Source: Bacteroidia bacterium
GTDB taxonomy: Bacteria > Bacteroidota > Bacteroidia > M30B66
NCBI GenBank assembly: GCA_018401705.1
Contig: JAGYKL010000021.1
Coordinates: 1 to 57,939, forward strand
DNA length: 57,939 bases
Reading direction: 5' to 3'
Shown: in pieces, positions 8,539 to 17,608 of the stretch
How the letters are laid out: the number at the start of each line of letters is the position of its first letter
Position numbering within the stretch: the stretch's first letter is position 1
Program-made: the position numbers and the translations under genes
The notes under the pieces: generated by a model
Database searches by the model: none
What the model was told of the DNA's origin: nothing
What the model saw: only the letters and a program-made list of their open reading frames with translations

Positions 8539-10172
8539 TCTTTCTTGAGCCTGTCAAGAACAATGATTTTCTCTTTTGTAAAAGTTCCTTTTTCCTTTGA
8601 TTTAAGCAATAGCTCAAAGCGATAAGGCTTGAAATTCTTATCATCTATTTGAATTTCATAGGTATGATCTCCTTCTAGAGTTATGAAATATTCGCCGTTT
8701 TCATCGCTGCTTACTGTAACCGTAGAACCATCATCTTTGCTCACAATTTTCAATTCTGTTTCTACAATTTCTCCGGCATTAGAATCGAGGACTTTACCGC
8801 TTAAAATTGAAATAGGTGGACCTTTTGGTTCTTCTTGACTAGACTCTTGTTCTGCATCAATAATAGCTGAGAAATCGATTTCCCAAATGTCTAAATCGCC
8901 TTCAGTTCCTTCTCGATCTGAGCTGAACCAAGCTGTTCTACCATCCGTGCTCACAGCAAAAAATCGTTCATCACCAGTTGTGTTAATTGGGTAACCTAGA
9001 TTTTCAGGAGGGCTGCAATTTCCTTTTTTATCTATGGTAGTTTTAAAAATGTCATATCCCCCAAGACTTTGGGGTGAATTGGATGCAAAATAGAGCGTTT
9101 TACCATCTGGGTGCATGAATAGGCCAATCTGATCATATTCATCATTTACTACAGAACCAAGATTCACGGCTTTTCCGAAACCATATTTGCCTTCCTTTTT
9201 GGCCATGTAAATATCGCCCATTCCAAATCCGCCCCTCGGGCGTTCACTAACAAAATATAGAGTTTTGCCGTCTGGTGAAATCGTTGCAGAACTTTCAAAA
9301 TAGGAAGAATTTACATCTCCTTCAACTTTCTTTGAAACACTCCATTTTCCTGAAGACTTTGATTTTTTAGAATAGTATAGCTCACCTGAACCACGAATGC
9401 CCATATTCCTGTAAACGAAAATCATACTTCCGTCGGGACTTAATGTCATATTTGCATCATGACCTTCGGTATTTAATTTTCCGGGAACAGGTTGAGCTTC
9501 AGACCATTTGCCAGTAATGCTATCACGTTCAGAGTAAAATACATCTTCAAAAAATTTCCCATCATTCGGGTCTATTTCTGTTCCCGTTCCATCTCTTCTT
9601 CGCGAGGTGAATATCATCAAATTCCCATCCGCAGAAATAGAAGGATTGTACTCTGGATATTCTGAATTGATGTTTCCTCCAATATTTGTGATAGTAACAT
9701 TTACTGGATGCTCCATCATTTCAATAGCCTTTCGGCATTGTGTAAGATATTCTGCAGCTTCTTCCAATTCGTCAGCTTTCTTCGTAGCTTTCTCAATGTA
9801 TGTTTGGTACTGAGGAATAGCCTCTTTTAATAAACCAATTTGCTGATTCGTTCTTCCTAAATAGAAATATTTCTCTGGATTTTCATTTGGATCCAAAGTG
9901 ATAGAATGGATTAGCTTTTCCTTTGCTTCGGCATAATTCTTCAAGTGGAAATTACATTCTCCGCTCATGAAAAATACTTCAGCCGATGAGCTATCTGTTT
10001 TCTCCATTTCTCTTAAAGCACGCCATGCAGCAGCATATTCTCCGCCCAACATCATGTTTTTAATCCTGAGCAATTGAATCTTGCTCGGACCTTTGTCATA
10101 GGCCTCAAATGAATAGGCTTCTGGTAAAATGAAGCTAATTAGAAGTAGAAATGAAATCAATTTTGCAGGCAT
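8535..10172 (-). CDS. Secreted TPR / PD40 beta-propeller / carboxypeptidase-regulatory-domain protein
   Basis: The start is placed at the ATG at 10172, giving MPAKLISFLLLISFILPEAYS as signal peptide; an in-frame TTG at 10196 only adds charged residues. After the signal there are two or three TPRs, then PD40-type WD-like repeats with patterns such as ISADGNLMIFTSRR, LSPDGSMIFVYRN, ISPDGKTLYFVSERP, MHPDGKTLYFASN and VSTDGRTAWFSSD. The C-terminal 90 residues look like a carboxypeptidase regulatory (Ig-like) domain. This is the PorE-like periplasmic/outer-membrane architecture common in Bacteroidota, but the C-terminal OmpA peptidoglycan-binding domain is absent. Role unknown; an envelope scaffold or T9SS-linked function is only an inference. 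Confidence 0.8.
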   Translation of the reverse strand: MPAKLISFLLLISFILPEAYSFEAYDKGPSKIQLLRIKNMMLGGEYAAAWRALREMEKTDSSSAEVFFMSGECNFHLKNYAEAKEKLIHSITLDPNENPEKYFYLGRTNQQIGLLKEAIPQYQTYIEKATKKADELEEAAEYLTQCRKAIEMMEHPVNVTITNIGGNINSEYPEYNPSISADGNLMIFTSRRRDGTGTEIDPNDGKFFEDVFYSERDSITGKWSEAQPVPGKLNTEGHDANMTLSPDGSMIFVYRNMGIRGSGELYYSKKSKSSGKWSVSKKVEGDVNSSYFESSATISPDGKTLYFVSERPRGGFGMGDIYMAKKEGKYGFGKAVNLGSVVNDEYDQIGLFMHPDGKTLYFASNSPQSLGGYDIFKTTIDKKGNCSPPENLGYPINTTGDERFFAVSTDGRTAWFSSDREGTEGDLDIWEIDFSAIIDAEQESSQEEPKGPPISILSGKVLDSNAGEIVETELKIVSKDDGSTVTVSSDENGEYFITLEGDHTYEIQIDDKNFKPYRFELLLKSKEKGTFTKEKIIVLDRLKKD

Positions 10173-10209
10173 AATGGATTCTGTTTTCAATGACAAGGTA
10201 CATAATTCA

Positions 10210-10974
10210 TTAAAATACCTCGTGACTTAATGTACTAAGCTTTGTTAAAAAAGTTTCCAAGCCCTTTCGCTTATCCATATCTAGCTTGTAAGAAATTCTG
10301 TTTCTCAGATAATTCTCAATAGGGTAGTGGGCCGGATATGTTTTCTTCGCTTCTTCAATAGCAAACTCAATATTATGCAAGCCATCCTGCAAAGCAGATT
10401 CAAATCGTTTAACTTCAATAACATTTAAACTTTTAGAAGTTGCCCAAACAGCAAAAACAAATGGTAATCCTGTCCACTTTTGCCACTGTTCACTTAAATC
10501 AAAAACATATTTGAACCTCCTAGCATGATCAAAAACACGGTCCCCAATCAAAACTCCTGCGGTACGGCCACGCACATTTTCAAGTGTTTTTGAACTTGCT
10601 TGAATATAGTTAGGATTGATTTGCCAATAATCTCTTGCCAGCAAACGACACAGATTTACAGAAGTTCTTGATTCACTATCTAAAACTATTGTATCTATTT
10701 CAGAAAGAGGAACATCACTCAATAAAACAACTGAATCAACCTCCCCAACAGCTCCTATACAGGTGCTGCCAATGATTTCATAAGAAGGCAAGGAAGGAAG
10801 GATAGCGACAGGAACAAGTCCCAAATCAACCTTGCCATTTATAAGTTTTTGTGCGCAAATTGAGGGAATATCCCGCGATAGCGTTATTAATCCTTCTTTT
10901 ATTAACCTCGAATTGTTGAGGCCAAACATAAAAGGAGCCGTGTTTAAATACGAAACAATTGAAACGTTTAACAT
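10210..10974 (-). CDS. mqnA: Chorismate dehydratase, futalosine menaquinone pathway
   Basis: A 254-residue periplasmic-binding-protein-fold enzyme. The start VSIVSYLNTAPF is the family hallmark, followed by INGKVDLGLVPVAILPS and the later VLIGDRVFDH and FVFAVWATSK stretches. MqnA converts chorismate to 3-enolpyruvylbenzoate, the first committed step of the alternative (futalosine) route to menaquinone. Related MqnD proteins share the fold, but the SYLNT motif and AVWA segment favour MqnA. No other mqn genes are in the window. It lies 37 bp upstream of, and on the same strand as, the TPR/PD40 gene and is divergent from the MarR-led efflux operon. Confidence 0.85.
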   Translation of the reverse strand: MLNVSIVSYLNTAPFMFGLNNSRLIKEGLITLSRDIPSICAQKLINGKVDLGLVPVAILPSLPSYEIIGSTCIGAVGEVDSVVLLSDVPLSEIDTIVLDSESRTSVNLCRLLARDYWQINPNYIQASSKTLENVRGRTAGVLIGDRVFDHARRFKYVFDLSEQWQKWTGLPFVFAVWATSKSLNVIEVKRFESALQDGLHNIEFAIEEAKKTYPAHYPIENYLRNRISYKLDMDKRKGLETFLTKLSTLSHEVF

Positions 10975-11060
10975 TGGGAGCGCAATTTCATTTTTTCTTT
11001 CTAAGTGCCAAGTATATGTGAATAAATTGATGGCCTATTGTCAACAATTTGTATAGACTT

Positions 11061-11079
11061 TAGTTTACTTTGCAAACTA
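11061..11079. promoter_or_regulatory. Candidate MarR operator over the efflux operon promoter
   Basis: TAGTTTACTTTGCAAACTA is a 19-bp inverted repeat (6-bp arms TAGTTT/AAACTA, 7-bp spacer). It contains TTACTTTG, one mismatch from the -7 consensus, and lies 23 bp before the marR ATG. Size and placement fit autoregulation by the MarR dimer encoded just downstream. Confidence 0.45.
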
Positions 11080-11102
11080 TTTCTAATTCAAATAATATTT
11101 AA

Positions 11103-11597
11103 ATGGAAAATGGCGATTGCCTTGACATGCCATTAGGAAGACATTTTGCTGTTCTGGCAAAGTTTTATTTTGGAGCACTCACTAATAAACTCAGTCAAAT
11201 TGAATTAGACAGATATTATTCAATTTTACTTCTGGTGCATAATTCAACTGAGCCTGTAACGCAACAAATGATTAGTTGCAAGCTACATATAGATAAGACT
11301 TCGATGGTTAGGATAATTGATAATCTGGTCGAAAAAAGCTACTTGAAAAGAGAAGCTAAACCCGGAGATAGAAGATGTCATCAAATTGAATTGACAGAGC
11401 AGGGGAATATGATTATCCCTGAAATTCAAGCTGCAATTGATGAGCTCAACAACCAAATGATGCAAGGCATTTCTATGGTCGACAGAGGGCAGTTCATAAA
11501 AGTCTTGTCGATTATTACGAGAAATCTTCAGGGTTTACCTGGTGATGAAATTGAATTTGAATATCAAAAGAAAAAACCCAACACAAATAATTCATGA
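11103..11597 (+). CDS. MarR family transcriptional regulator
   Basis: A 164-residue winged-helix regulator. The DNA-recognition region is visible as TQQMISCKLHIDKTSMVRIIDNLVEKSYLKRE, and the wing as PGDRRCHQIELTEQG. This is the standard MarR arrangement. It is the first gene of an operon with an adaptor, an RND pump and an outer membrane factor; its stop overlaps the adaptor start by 4 bp (ATGA). A MarR protein in this position normally represses the pump genes and is released by a small toxic ligand; the ligand is not known. An inverted repeat upstream (11061-11079) is the likely binding site. Confidence 0.88.
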   Translation: MENGDCLDMPLGRHFAVLAKFYFGALTNKLSQIELDRYYSILLLVHNSTEPVTQQMISCKLHIDKTSMVRIIDNLVEKSYLKREAKPGDRRCHQIELTEQGNMIIPEIQAAIDELNNQMMQGISMVDRGQFIKVLSIITRNLQGLPGDEIEFEYQKKKPNTNNS

Positions 11598-12661
11598 GAA
11601 GTATTTTCTTCATTATTGCTTTCATCCTAGTGCTGGTTGTATTGCGATTAACTCTTTTTTCAGGAAACGAAGCTGCAAAGCCTTCTGCAAATGGTGTGAA
11701 ACCAGCTATTCCTGTTAAGGCTATTGTTGCTTCGTACGAGAATTTGGAACAAACAATTCCTACTACAGGAAGTCTTTTGGCTTTTGAAGATGTTAACTTA
11801 ATGCCTGAAATGGCAGGGAAAATCACATCCCTGAATATCAATGAAGGTAAAAGAGTTGCAAAAGGTGAATTACTTGTAAAATTAAATGATCAGGAATTAC
11901 AGGCTAGCCTTAAGAAAACAGAGGCAAACATAACTTTGCAACAAGATGTTTTAAAGCGGCAAAATGAATTATTAAAGATTCAGGGTGTTAGTCAGGAAGA
12001 GCGTGATAAAACCCAGCAATCTCTTGATGCGGCAATGGCTGATGCCGAATATTATAGAGCTCTCATTAATAAAACTGAGCTCAGAGCTCCATTTAGCGGT
12101 GTTTTAGGACTTAGAAATGTAAGTGAAGGAGCATTTGTAGGCAACAACACAAACATCTGCTCATTATTTAAGATTGATGAGTTGAAACTCGACTTCAGTC
12201 TTCCCGAAAGGTACATTGCATCGCTTAAACTACCATTAGAAGTACAATTTACAGTTCAGGGAAGTGAAAAGACTTATTTGGCAAATGTCTTTGCTATCCA
12301 ACCTGCGGTTGAAGAAAGTACCAGAACAGTCAGACTTCGCGCCAGTGTTGAGAATACATCTGGAGAATTGATGCCTGGAAGGTTTGCCAATGTAATAGTT
12401 CCCTTGGTAAATAATGATCAAGCAATCATGATTCCAACTCAGTGTATTGTTCCGGTTCTTAAAGGACAACAAGTTTGGGTTTCAAGAAATGGCTTAGCCC
12501 AAGCACAGAAGGTAGAAGTAGGTTACCGTACAGAGAAACTTGTTGAAATTACTTCAGGGCTAGCGCCCGGAGATACAATTATAACTAGCGGAATTATGTC
12601 GCTCAGACCCGACGCTTCGCTTAAGATTACTTCATTAGAAACAACAAAAGCAGGTAAATGA
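11594..12661 (+). CDS. RND efflux periplasmic adaptor (HlyD/AcrA family)
   Basis: A 355-residue membrane fusion protein. An N-terminal membrane anchor (MRSIFFIIAFILVLVVLRLTL) is followed by the first half of the lipoyl domain (ITSLNINEGKRVAKGELLVKL), a coiled-coil hairpin (about 95-145), the second lipoyl half (LRAPFSGVLGLRNVSEGAFV), a beta-barrel and a membrane-proximal domain. It bridges the inner-membrane pump and the outer membrane channel. Start and stop both overlap neighbours by 4 bp, so marR, adaptor and pump form a tight translationally coupled unit. Substrate range unknown. Confidence 0.9.
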   Translation: MRSIFFIIAFILVLVVLRLTLFSGNEAAKPSANGVKPAIPVKAIVASYENLEQTIPTTGSLLAFEDVNLMPEMAGKITSLNINEGKRVAKGELLVKLNDQELQASLKKTEANITLQQDVLKRQNELLKIQGVSQEERDKTQQSLDAAMADAEYYRALINKTELRAPFSGVLGLRNVSEGAFVGNNTNICSLFKIDELKLDFSLPERYIASLKLPLEVQFTVQGSEKTYLANVFAIQPAVEESTRTVRLRASVENTSGELMPGRFANVIVPLVNNDQAIMIPTQCIVPVLKGQQVWVSRNGLAQAQKVEVGYRTEKLVEITSGLAPGDTIITSGIMSLRPDASLKITSLETTKAGK

Positions 12662-15600
12662 GTACTCTTTCAGAAATAAGCGTTAAAAGACCTGTTCTAA
12701 CAATTGTTTTAAATTTAGTCATCATGCTTTTTGGCATGATTGGATACAGCTATTTGGGAGTGAGGGAGTTTCCTTCTATTGACCCTCCTGTAATTACAGT
12801 TAGAACTGGATATGCAGGAGCTAACGCAGATGTTGTTGAATCGCAGATTACCGAACCTCTTGAAAAAGCACTTAACGGAATTGAAGGAATTAGAAGTATT
12901 TCCTCTGCCAGCAATTTAGGTAATAGCTCAATTACAGTTGAGTTTAATCTCGGTTCAGACTTAGAAGCTGCTGCCAATGATGTGCGAGATAAAGTATCGC
13001 AGGCAGTCAGAAATTTACCTCAGGATATTGATGCATTGCCAACTGTTTCTAAGGCCGATGCTAACTCTAATGCAATTTTGAGCCTCACCGTTCAAAGTGA
13101 TACACGTTCTCAACTTGAAGTAAGCGATTATGCCGAAAATGTAATTGGAGAAAGATTGCAAACAATTCCGGGAGTAAGCGCGCTTCAAATTTGGGGACAA
13201 AAGAAATATGCCATGAGATTATGGATGGATCCCAAGCGAATGGCCGCATTAGGTGTTACTGCAACTGATATTCAGATGGCGCTCAACGAGCAAAACATTG
13301 AATTACCTGCTGGTAAAATTGCGGGTGATAAAACAGAACTTAGTGTTAAAACTGTTGGGCGCTTAAGATCGGTTCAGGAGTTTGAGAATATGATTATTCG
13401 CTCAGAAAATGGGCAAATTGTCCGTTTTTCAGATATTGGAAGAGCAGAGTTAGGTCCTGAAAATGAAGAAACAATCCTTCGTCAAAGTGGAACACCCATG
13501 GTGGGAGTGGCTCTCATTCCTTTGCCTGGAGCTAATTACCTCGAAATTGCTGATGAGTTTTATAAAAGGGTAGAGGAGATAAAACTTGATATTCCCGAAG
13601 ATTTTCAGTTGGGAATTGCGCTCGATAGCACCACTTTCATTAGGCAAAGTGTTATAGAAGTTCAGGAAACACTTCTGATAGCCATCATTCTGGTTATCCT
13701 AATTATTTATTTGTTCTTCAGAGATTGGCTAATCGCTCTTCGCCCGCTCATTGATATTCCCGTATCTCTACTAGCCGCTTTTTTCATTATGTATTTGATG
13801 GGTTATTCAATTAATGTACTAACTCTTTTGGCTATTGTCTTGGCAACAGGGCTTGTTGTAGATGATGGTATCGTTGTTACAGAAAATATTTATAAGAAAA
13901 TTGAAGGTGGAATGAATCCTGTGGAGGCGGCTATAAAAGGTTCCAGAGAAATTTTCTTTGCAGTTATTTCTACATCATTAACGCTCATTGTCGTATTCAT
14001 GCCAGTAATTTTCCTTGAGGGATTTGTTGGTCGTTTATTTCAGGAATTTGGTGTTGTTCTTGCCGGAGCGGTTGCAGTTTCTGCATTTGTTTCACTTACC
14101 CTAACTCCAATGCTAAACGCAAGAATGGTTAGGAAAGACGCTTCGAAAAAAAGCAAATTCTATATTGCAACCGAGCCTTTCTTTAGGGGAATGGAACAAA
14201 AATACCGAAGTACACTTGAGTCTTTTATGCGTAAGAAATCGTTTGCCTGGATATTAGTTTTAGGCTCTCTCGCTATGGTTGCCGGTATATATCCTTTGTT
14301 GCAGCAGGAGTTATCTCCTTTGGAGGATAGAAGCTCATTGAGATTCTCTGTTACTGCTCCCGAGGGCGCTTCTTACGAATATACAGATGCCTTCATGCTT
14401 AAGTTGGTAGACTTTGTAAATGATTCAATTCCTGAGAAATCGGTTTTTCTAACAGTAACAGCCCCTGGTTTTTCAGGCTCAGGTGCAGTAAACACAGGCT
14501 TTCTCGTTTAACATTGAAGAGCCTGAGGATAGAAAGTCAGGTGGATTAACGACAAGTGCTGATTTTATCACCTGTTAAAGGAAGTTTCTGAGCCAAAGCC
14601 TTTGTGATTCAGCAACAAACTAACTCAACCGGAGGTTTCGGTGGCTGCCGGTTCAGTTTGTTTTGCAAGCTCAAACTTTGAAAAATTAAAGGAAAACCCT
14701 CTTTTATAGAAAAAGCCAATCAGCACCCAGCGTTCCAGATGGTAGATGTAAATCTTAAGTTCAATAAACCTGAATTGAATATTACTATAGAGCGCGACAA
14801 GGCTAATCTCATGGGTGTATCAGTTCAGGATATAGCACAAACTCTTCAACTGTCGTTGAGTAGCGGAAGAATGGCTTATTTTACGCTTAATGGTAAACAG
14901 TATCAGGTTGTTGGTCAAGTGAGCAGGGAAAATCGTGATGAACCTTTAGATTTAAAGTCATTAAACGTAAGAACCGCCTCCGGCGGGATGGTTGCGCTTG
15001 ATAATTTGGTAAATGTTGAGGAGGTTAGCAGTCCACCGCAACTGTATCATTACAATAGATATCAATCAGCAACTGTTTCTGCAGCTTTAGCTCCCGGTAA
15101 AACGATAGGAGATGGAATAGATGCTATGAATGAGATAGCTAAAGAGATTCTTGATGATTCTTTCTCAACAGAACTCACTGGTTCTTCGAGAGATTTTGCC
15201 GAGCTCCTCAAACACACTTTTTGCCTTTTTACTCGCTCTTCTACTTGTTTATTTAGTTCTCTCAGCTCAGTTCGAGTTTTAGAGATCCCTTTAATTATTA
15301 TGATAACAGTTCCACTTGCTCTTGCAGGCGCTGTTTTTTCACTTTGGTTATTTCATCAAACACTAAATATTTTCTCACAAATAGGAATTATTATGCTTAT
15401 TGGTTTGGTAACTAAAAATGGAATTTTAATTGTTGAGTTTGCCAATCAGTTGCAAGAACAGGGAAAAGAGAAAGCTACTGCAATTCTGGAGGCTGCCACA
15501 GCTCGTTTAAGACCAATTCTTATGACAACGCTAGCTACGGCTCTGGGAGCATTGCCAATTGCTCTTGCACTAGGTGCGGGTGCTAAAAGTAGAATGGGAA

Positions 15601-15740
15601 TGGGGATTGTGATTATTGGTGGATTAATGTTTTCATTAATACTCACGCTCTTTGTAATTCCTGCTATATATTCTTTTTTAGCTGCACATAAATCAACTTA
15701 CTCTACAAAAAATAAAACGAGCAATGAGGAAGAAATTTAA
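12658..15740 (+). CDS. RND multidrug efflux permease (HAE1 type), frame broken in this sequence
   Basis: An AcrB-like inner-membrane proton/drug antiporter of about 1,027 residues if frames are joined. The first 617 residues are intact: the family start ISVKRPVLTIVLN, PSIDPPVITV, and TM4 with the paired Asp of the proton relay (GLVVDDGIVVTENIY). The tail from 14739 is also readable (TKNGILIVEFANQLQEQGK, RLRPILMTTLATALGALP). Between 14503 and 14738 the frame changes several times, yet protein similarity continues across frames (EEPEDRKS, AFVIQQQTNSTGG, PVQFVLQAQT, FIEKANQHPAFQ). A second stretch at about 15205-15285 is shifted and then restored; in the alternate frame it reads TLFAFLLALLLVYLVLSAQF, as expected. 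Conserved residues surviving in alternate frames point to sequencing errors, not decay. Confidence 0.85.
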
Positions 15741-17050
15741 TTATTCAAGTCTTAGTTCGTTAAAGGCCTGTTTATTGCGCTTTTCTTTGTCATTTAACAT
15801 TTACAGTAAGGAGCAATTAACTGAGCAAAAAGCTGTGGCAAAATGCACTTAAGTTTAATTATTCAATTTTAATCGCTAAAATGATTCTGCCATAGCAAGT
15901 GAAGCCGCTACCAGAGGCAATGCCGGTATGTTGCCAAGATTAGATTTAAATGCAGGTGGTAATATTCAAGGTACTACCATAAATCAACGATTTTCAAATG
16001 GTCTTGAAGTGAATACAAGCGGTGTTCGTGGCAATGGCTTAAATGCATCTGCAGATTTAGGTTGGACATTATTCGATGGAGGAAGAATGTTTATTAATTA
16101 TAATTCACTTAAGGCTAATAGCACACTAAGTAATATTCAATTAAACTAGCTGCTGAAAATATTACAAAGGCAGTTTTAATAAATTACTACGACCTACTTA
16201 GAAGGTCTCAGGATATTAAGGCATCAGAAATAGCTCTTGATTTAGCTAATGAACAATTGTTAATTCTTGAAAAAAAGCTTGAAATAGGTTCTGCCTCCCG
16301 GCAGAAAGTGCTTCAGGCGAAAATTGATAGAATGAAGCCACCTCAATCTTAATGACTCAAAACTGACTTAGCAATGTGGTAAAACCCAGCTCAATAGATT
16401 GATGGGTGAGTATTAATTCTGAGAGTTTCTTTATGCTGAAGACACACGAACTAGCTTTGATAAAAGTATTGAAGATATATCTAAACAAGCAGAGGACGCG
16501 AATACAAACTTGCTTTTAATTAAAAATCAAAGGATTTTAAATGAATATAATTTAAAATCAATTAAAGCAGAAAGATTACCTGCCTTAAATTTAAATGCCG
16601 CTTATTCATTTAATAGAACAAGCAGTACAGCAGGTTTTGCTTTATTTAACCAAAGTTCTGGGCCCAATGCAGGACTTGGATTAACCTGGAATTTATTTAA
16701 TGGTTCGCAATTAAACACCAGAATAAAACAATCAGAATTTCAATTGAGAAATGCAGAGTTAATAATTAGTGATGCACAATTAAATTTAAAATCAGAATTA
16801 TTAGTTGCTTATCGTCAATTAATAAGATTTAAAGAATTAGTGGAACTTGAACGAGAGAGTGCAGCTTTTAGCAGAAGAAAATTATAAATAGCTTTAGAAC
16901 GTTTGCGTTTTAGGACAGACGGGTATATTATCTGTTAAAGAAGCGTCTAAGTTATGCAAATGCAAATTCAAGATTTTTCAAATGCTCGTTTTCAATCCAT
17001 TCAAGCAGAAGTAGAGCTGCTCCAGACTTGCAGGCATTCTGGTGAAATAA
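15724..17050 (+). pseudogene. TolC-family outer membrane factor, many apparent frameshifts
   Basis: Joined across frames this is a TolC-like outer membrane efflux protein completing the tripartite pump. The ATG at 15724 overlaps the end of the pump gene by 17 bp. Readable blocks in order: ALKFNYSILIAK and EAATRGNAGMLPRLDLNAGG (about 15845-15960), DLGWTLFDGGRMFINYNSLK, LAAENITKAVLINYYDLLRR (16145-16205), an alpha-barrel segment to about 16350, then 16500-16887 with SIKAERLPALNLNAAYSF and LGLTWNLFNGSQLNTRIKQS, and finally YKIALERLRF and LAGILVK, with a stop at 17048-17050. At least six frame changes occur. The repeat symmetry and the conserved Gly-Leu-x-Trp-x-Leu-Phe-(D/N)-Gly motifs are preserved, so the gene is probably functional in the organism and the breaks are likely consensus errors. 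Confidence 0.75.
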
Positions 17051-17128
17051 AATTTATTCGATAATTCAATATTATCAATGAAATTAAATGTGAGTAGAAT
17101 TCCTCATCCTACTCACATTATTTTTAAG

Positions 17129-17516
17129 TGGAGCCGGCGGGAGTCGAACCCGCGTCCAAACAAGGAATTTGCAAGCTTTCTACATGCTTATTTCATCATT
17201 GATTTTCGAGTAAAAACCGGAGAAGAACACACCTGTTATTACCTTATTCCCGATTAATTTCGAAGTATTATCAGGATCCTAATACTTCTATCTCAAACTT
17301 TACGATGCCTCATAAGGAGCGACTTGAGAAAACTCCCCTAAGAGACAACTAGGGTTTACCTATTAGGCAAACAGGCGTAATCCAATTGGATTAGGCAGCT
17401 AGTGCGTAGTTGTTTTCGCCATTTATAGGCTCGTGGATTGTATTTACGGGTTAACCTCACAACACCCGGCATGCTTACTTACCTATTGCACATGCTGTCA
17501 AAACCTTGACGGCCCC
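17129..17516 (-). ncRNA. ssrA: tmRNA (transfer-messenger RNA)
   Basis: On the minus strand the RNA starts GGGGCCGTCAAGGTTTTGAC and ends CGGGTTCGACTCCCGCCGG followed by CTCCA. The two ends form the acceptor stem of the tRNA-like domain with a T-arm GGTTCGACTCC; the terminal CCA is not encoded. The tag reading frame lies at 17420-17391 and reads GENNYALAA then stop, with the usual C-terminal ALAA that directs tagged proteins to Clp-type proteases. tmRNA with SmpB rescues ribosomes stalled on broken mRNA. Length is about 388 nt, normal for a one-piece tmRNA. Confidence 0.95.
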
Positions 17517-17536
17517 AAATACAAAGAACTAGAGTG

Positions 17537-17544
17537 CAAAGATA
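17537..17544 (-). promoter_or_regulatory. -7 box (TATCTTTG) of ssrA
   Basis: On the minus strand TATCTTTG ends 20 nt before the mature 5' end of tmRNA, leaving room for a short 5' leader removed by RNase P. No TTG at ideal spacing. Confidence 0.55.
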
Positions 17545-17596
17545 CGAATATTAAAGGCAATACTAAATTTCTAAAACTTGTGAAGATTGAATTCTA

Positions 17597-17604
17597 TACT
17601 TTTG
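17597..17604 (+). promoter_or_regulatory. -7 box TACTTTTG immediately before an ATG
   Basis: TACTTTTG ends 4 nt before the ATG at 17609; a TTG at 17578-17580 lies 16 bp upstream of the box. The transcript would begin at or next to the start codon. Confidence 0.55.
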
Positions 17605-17608
17605 CCCC

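Noticed and set aside
17129-17160. tRNA-like end with a T-arm
   Set aside because: It is the 3' end of tmRNA, as shown by the matching 5' acceptor strand and the tag frame; it is not a separate tRNA.
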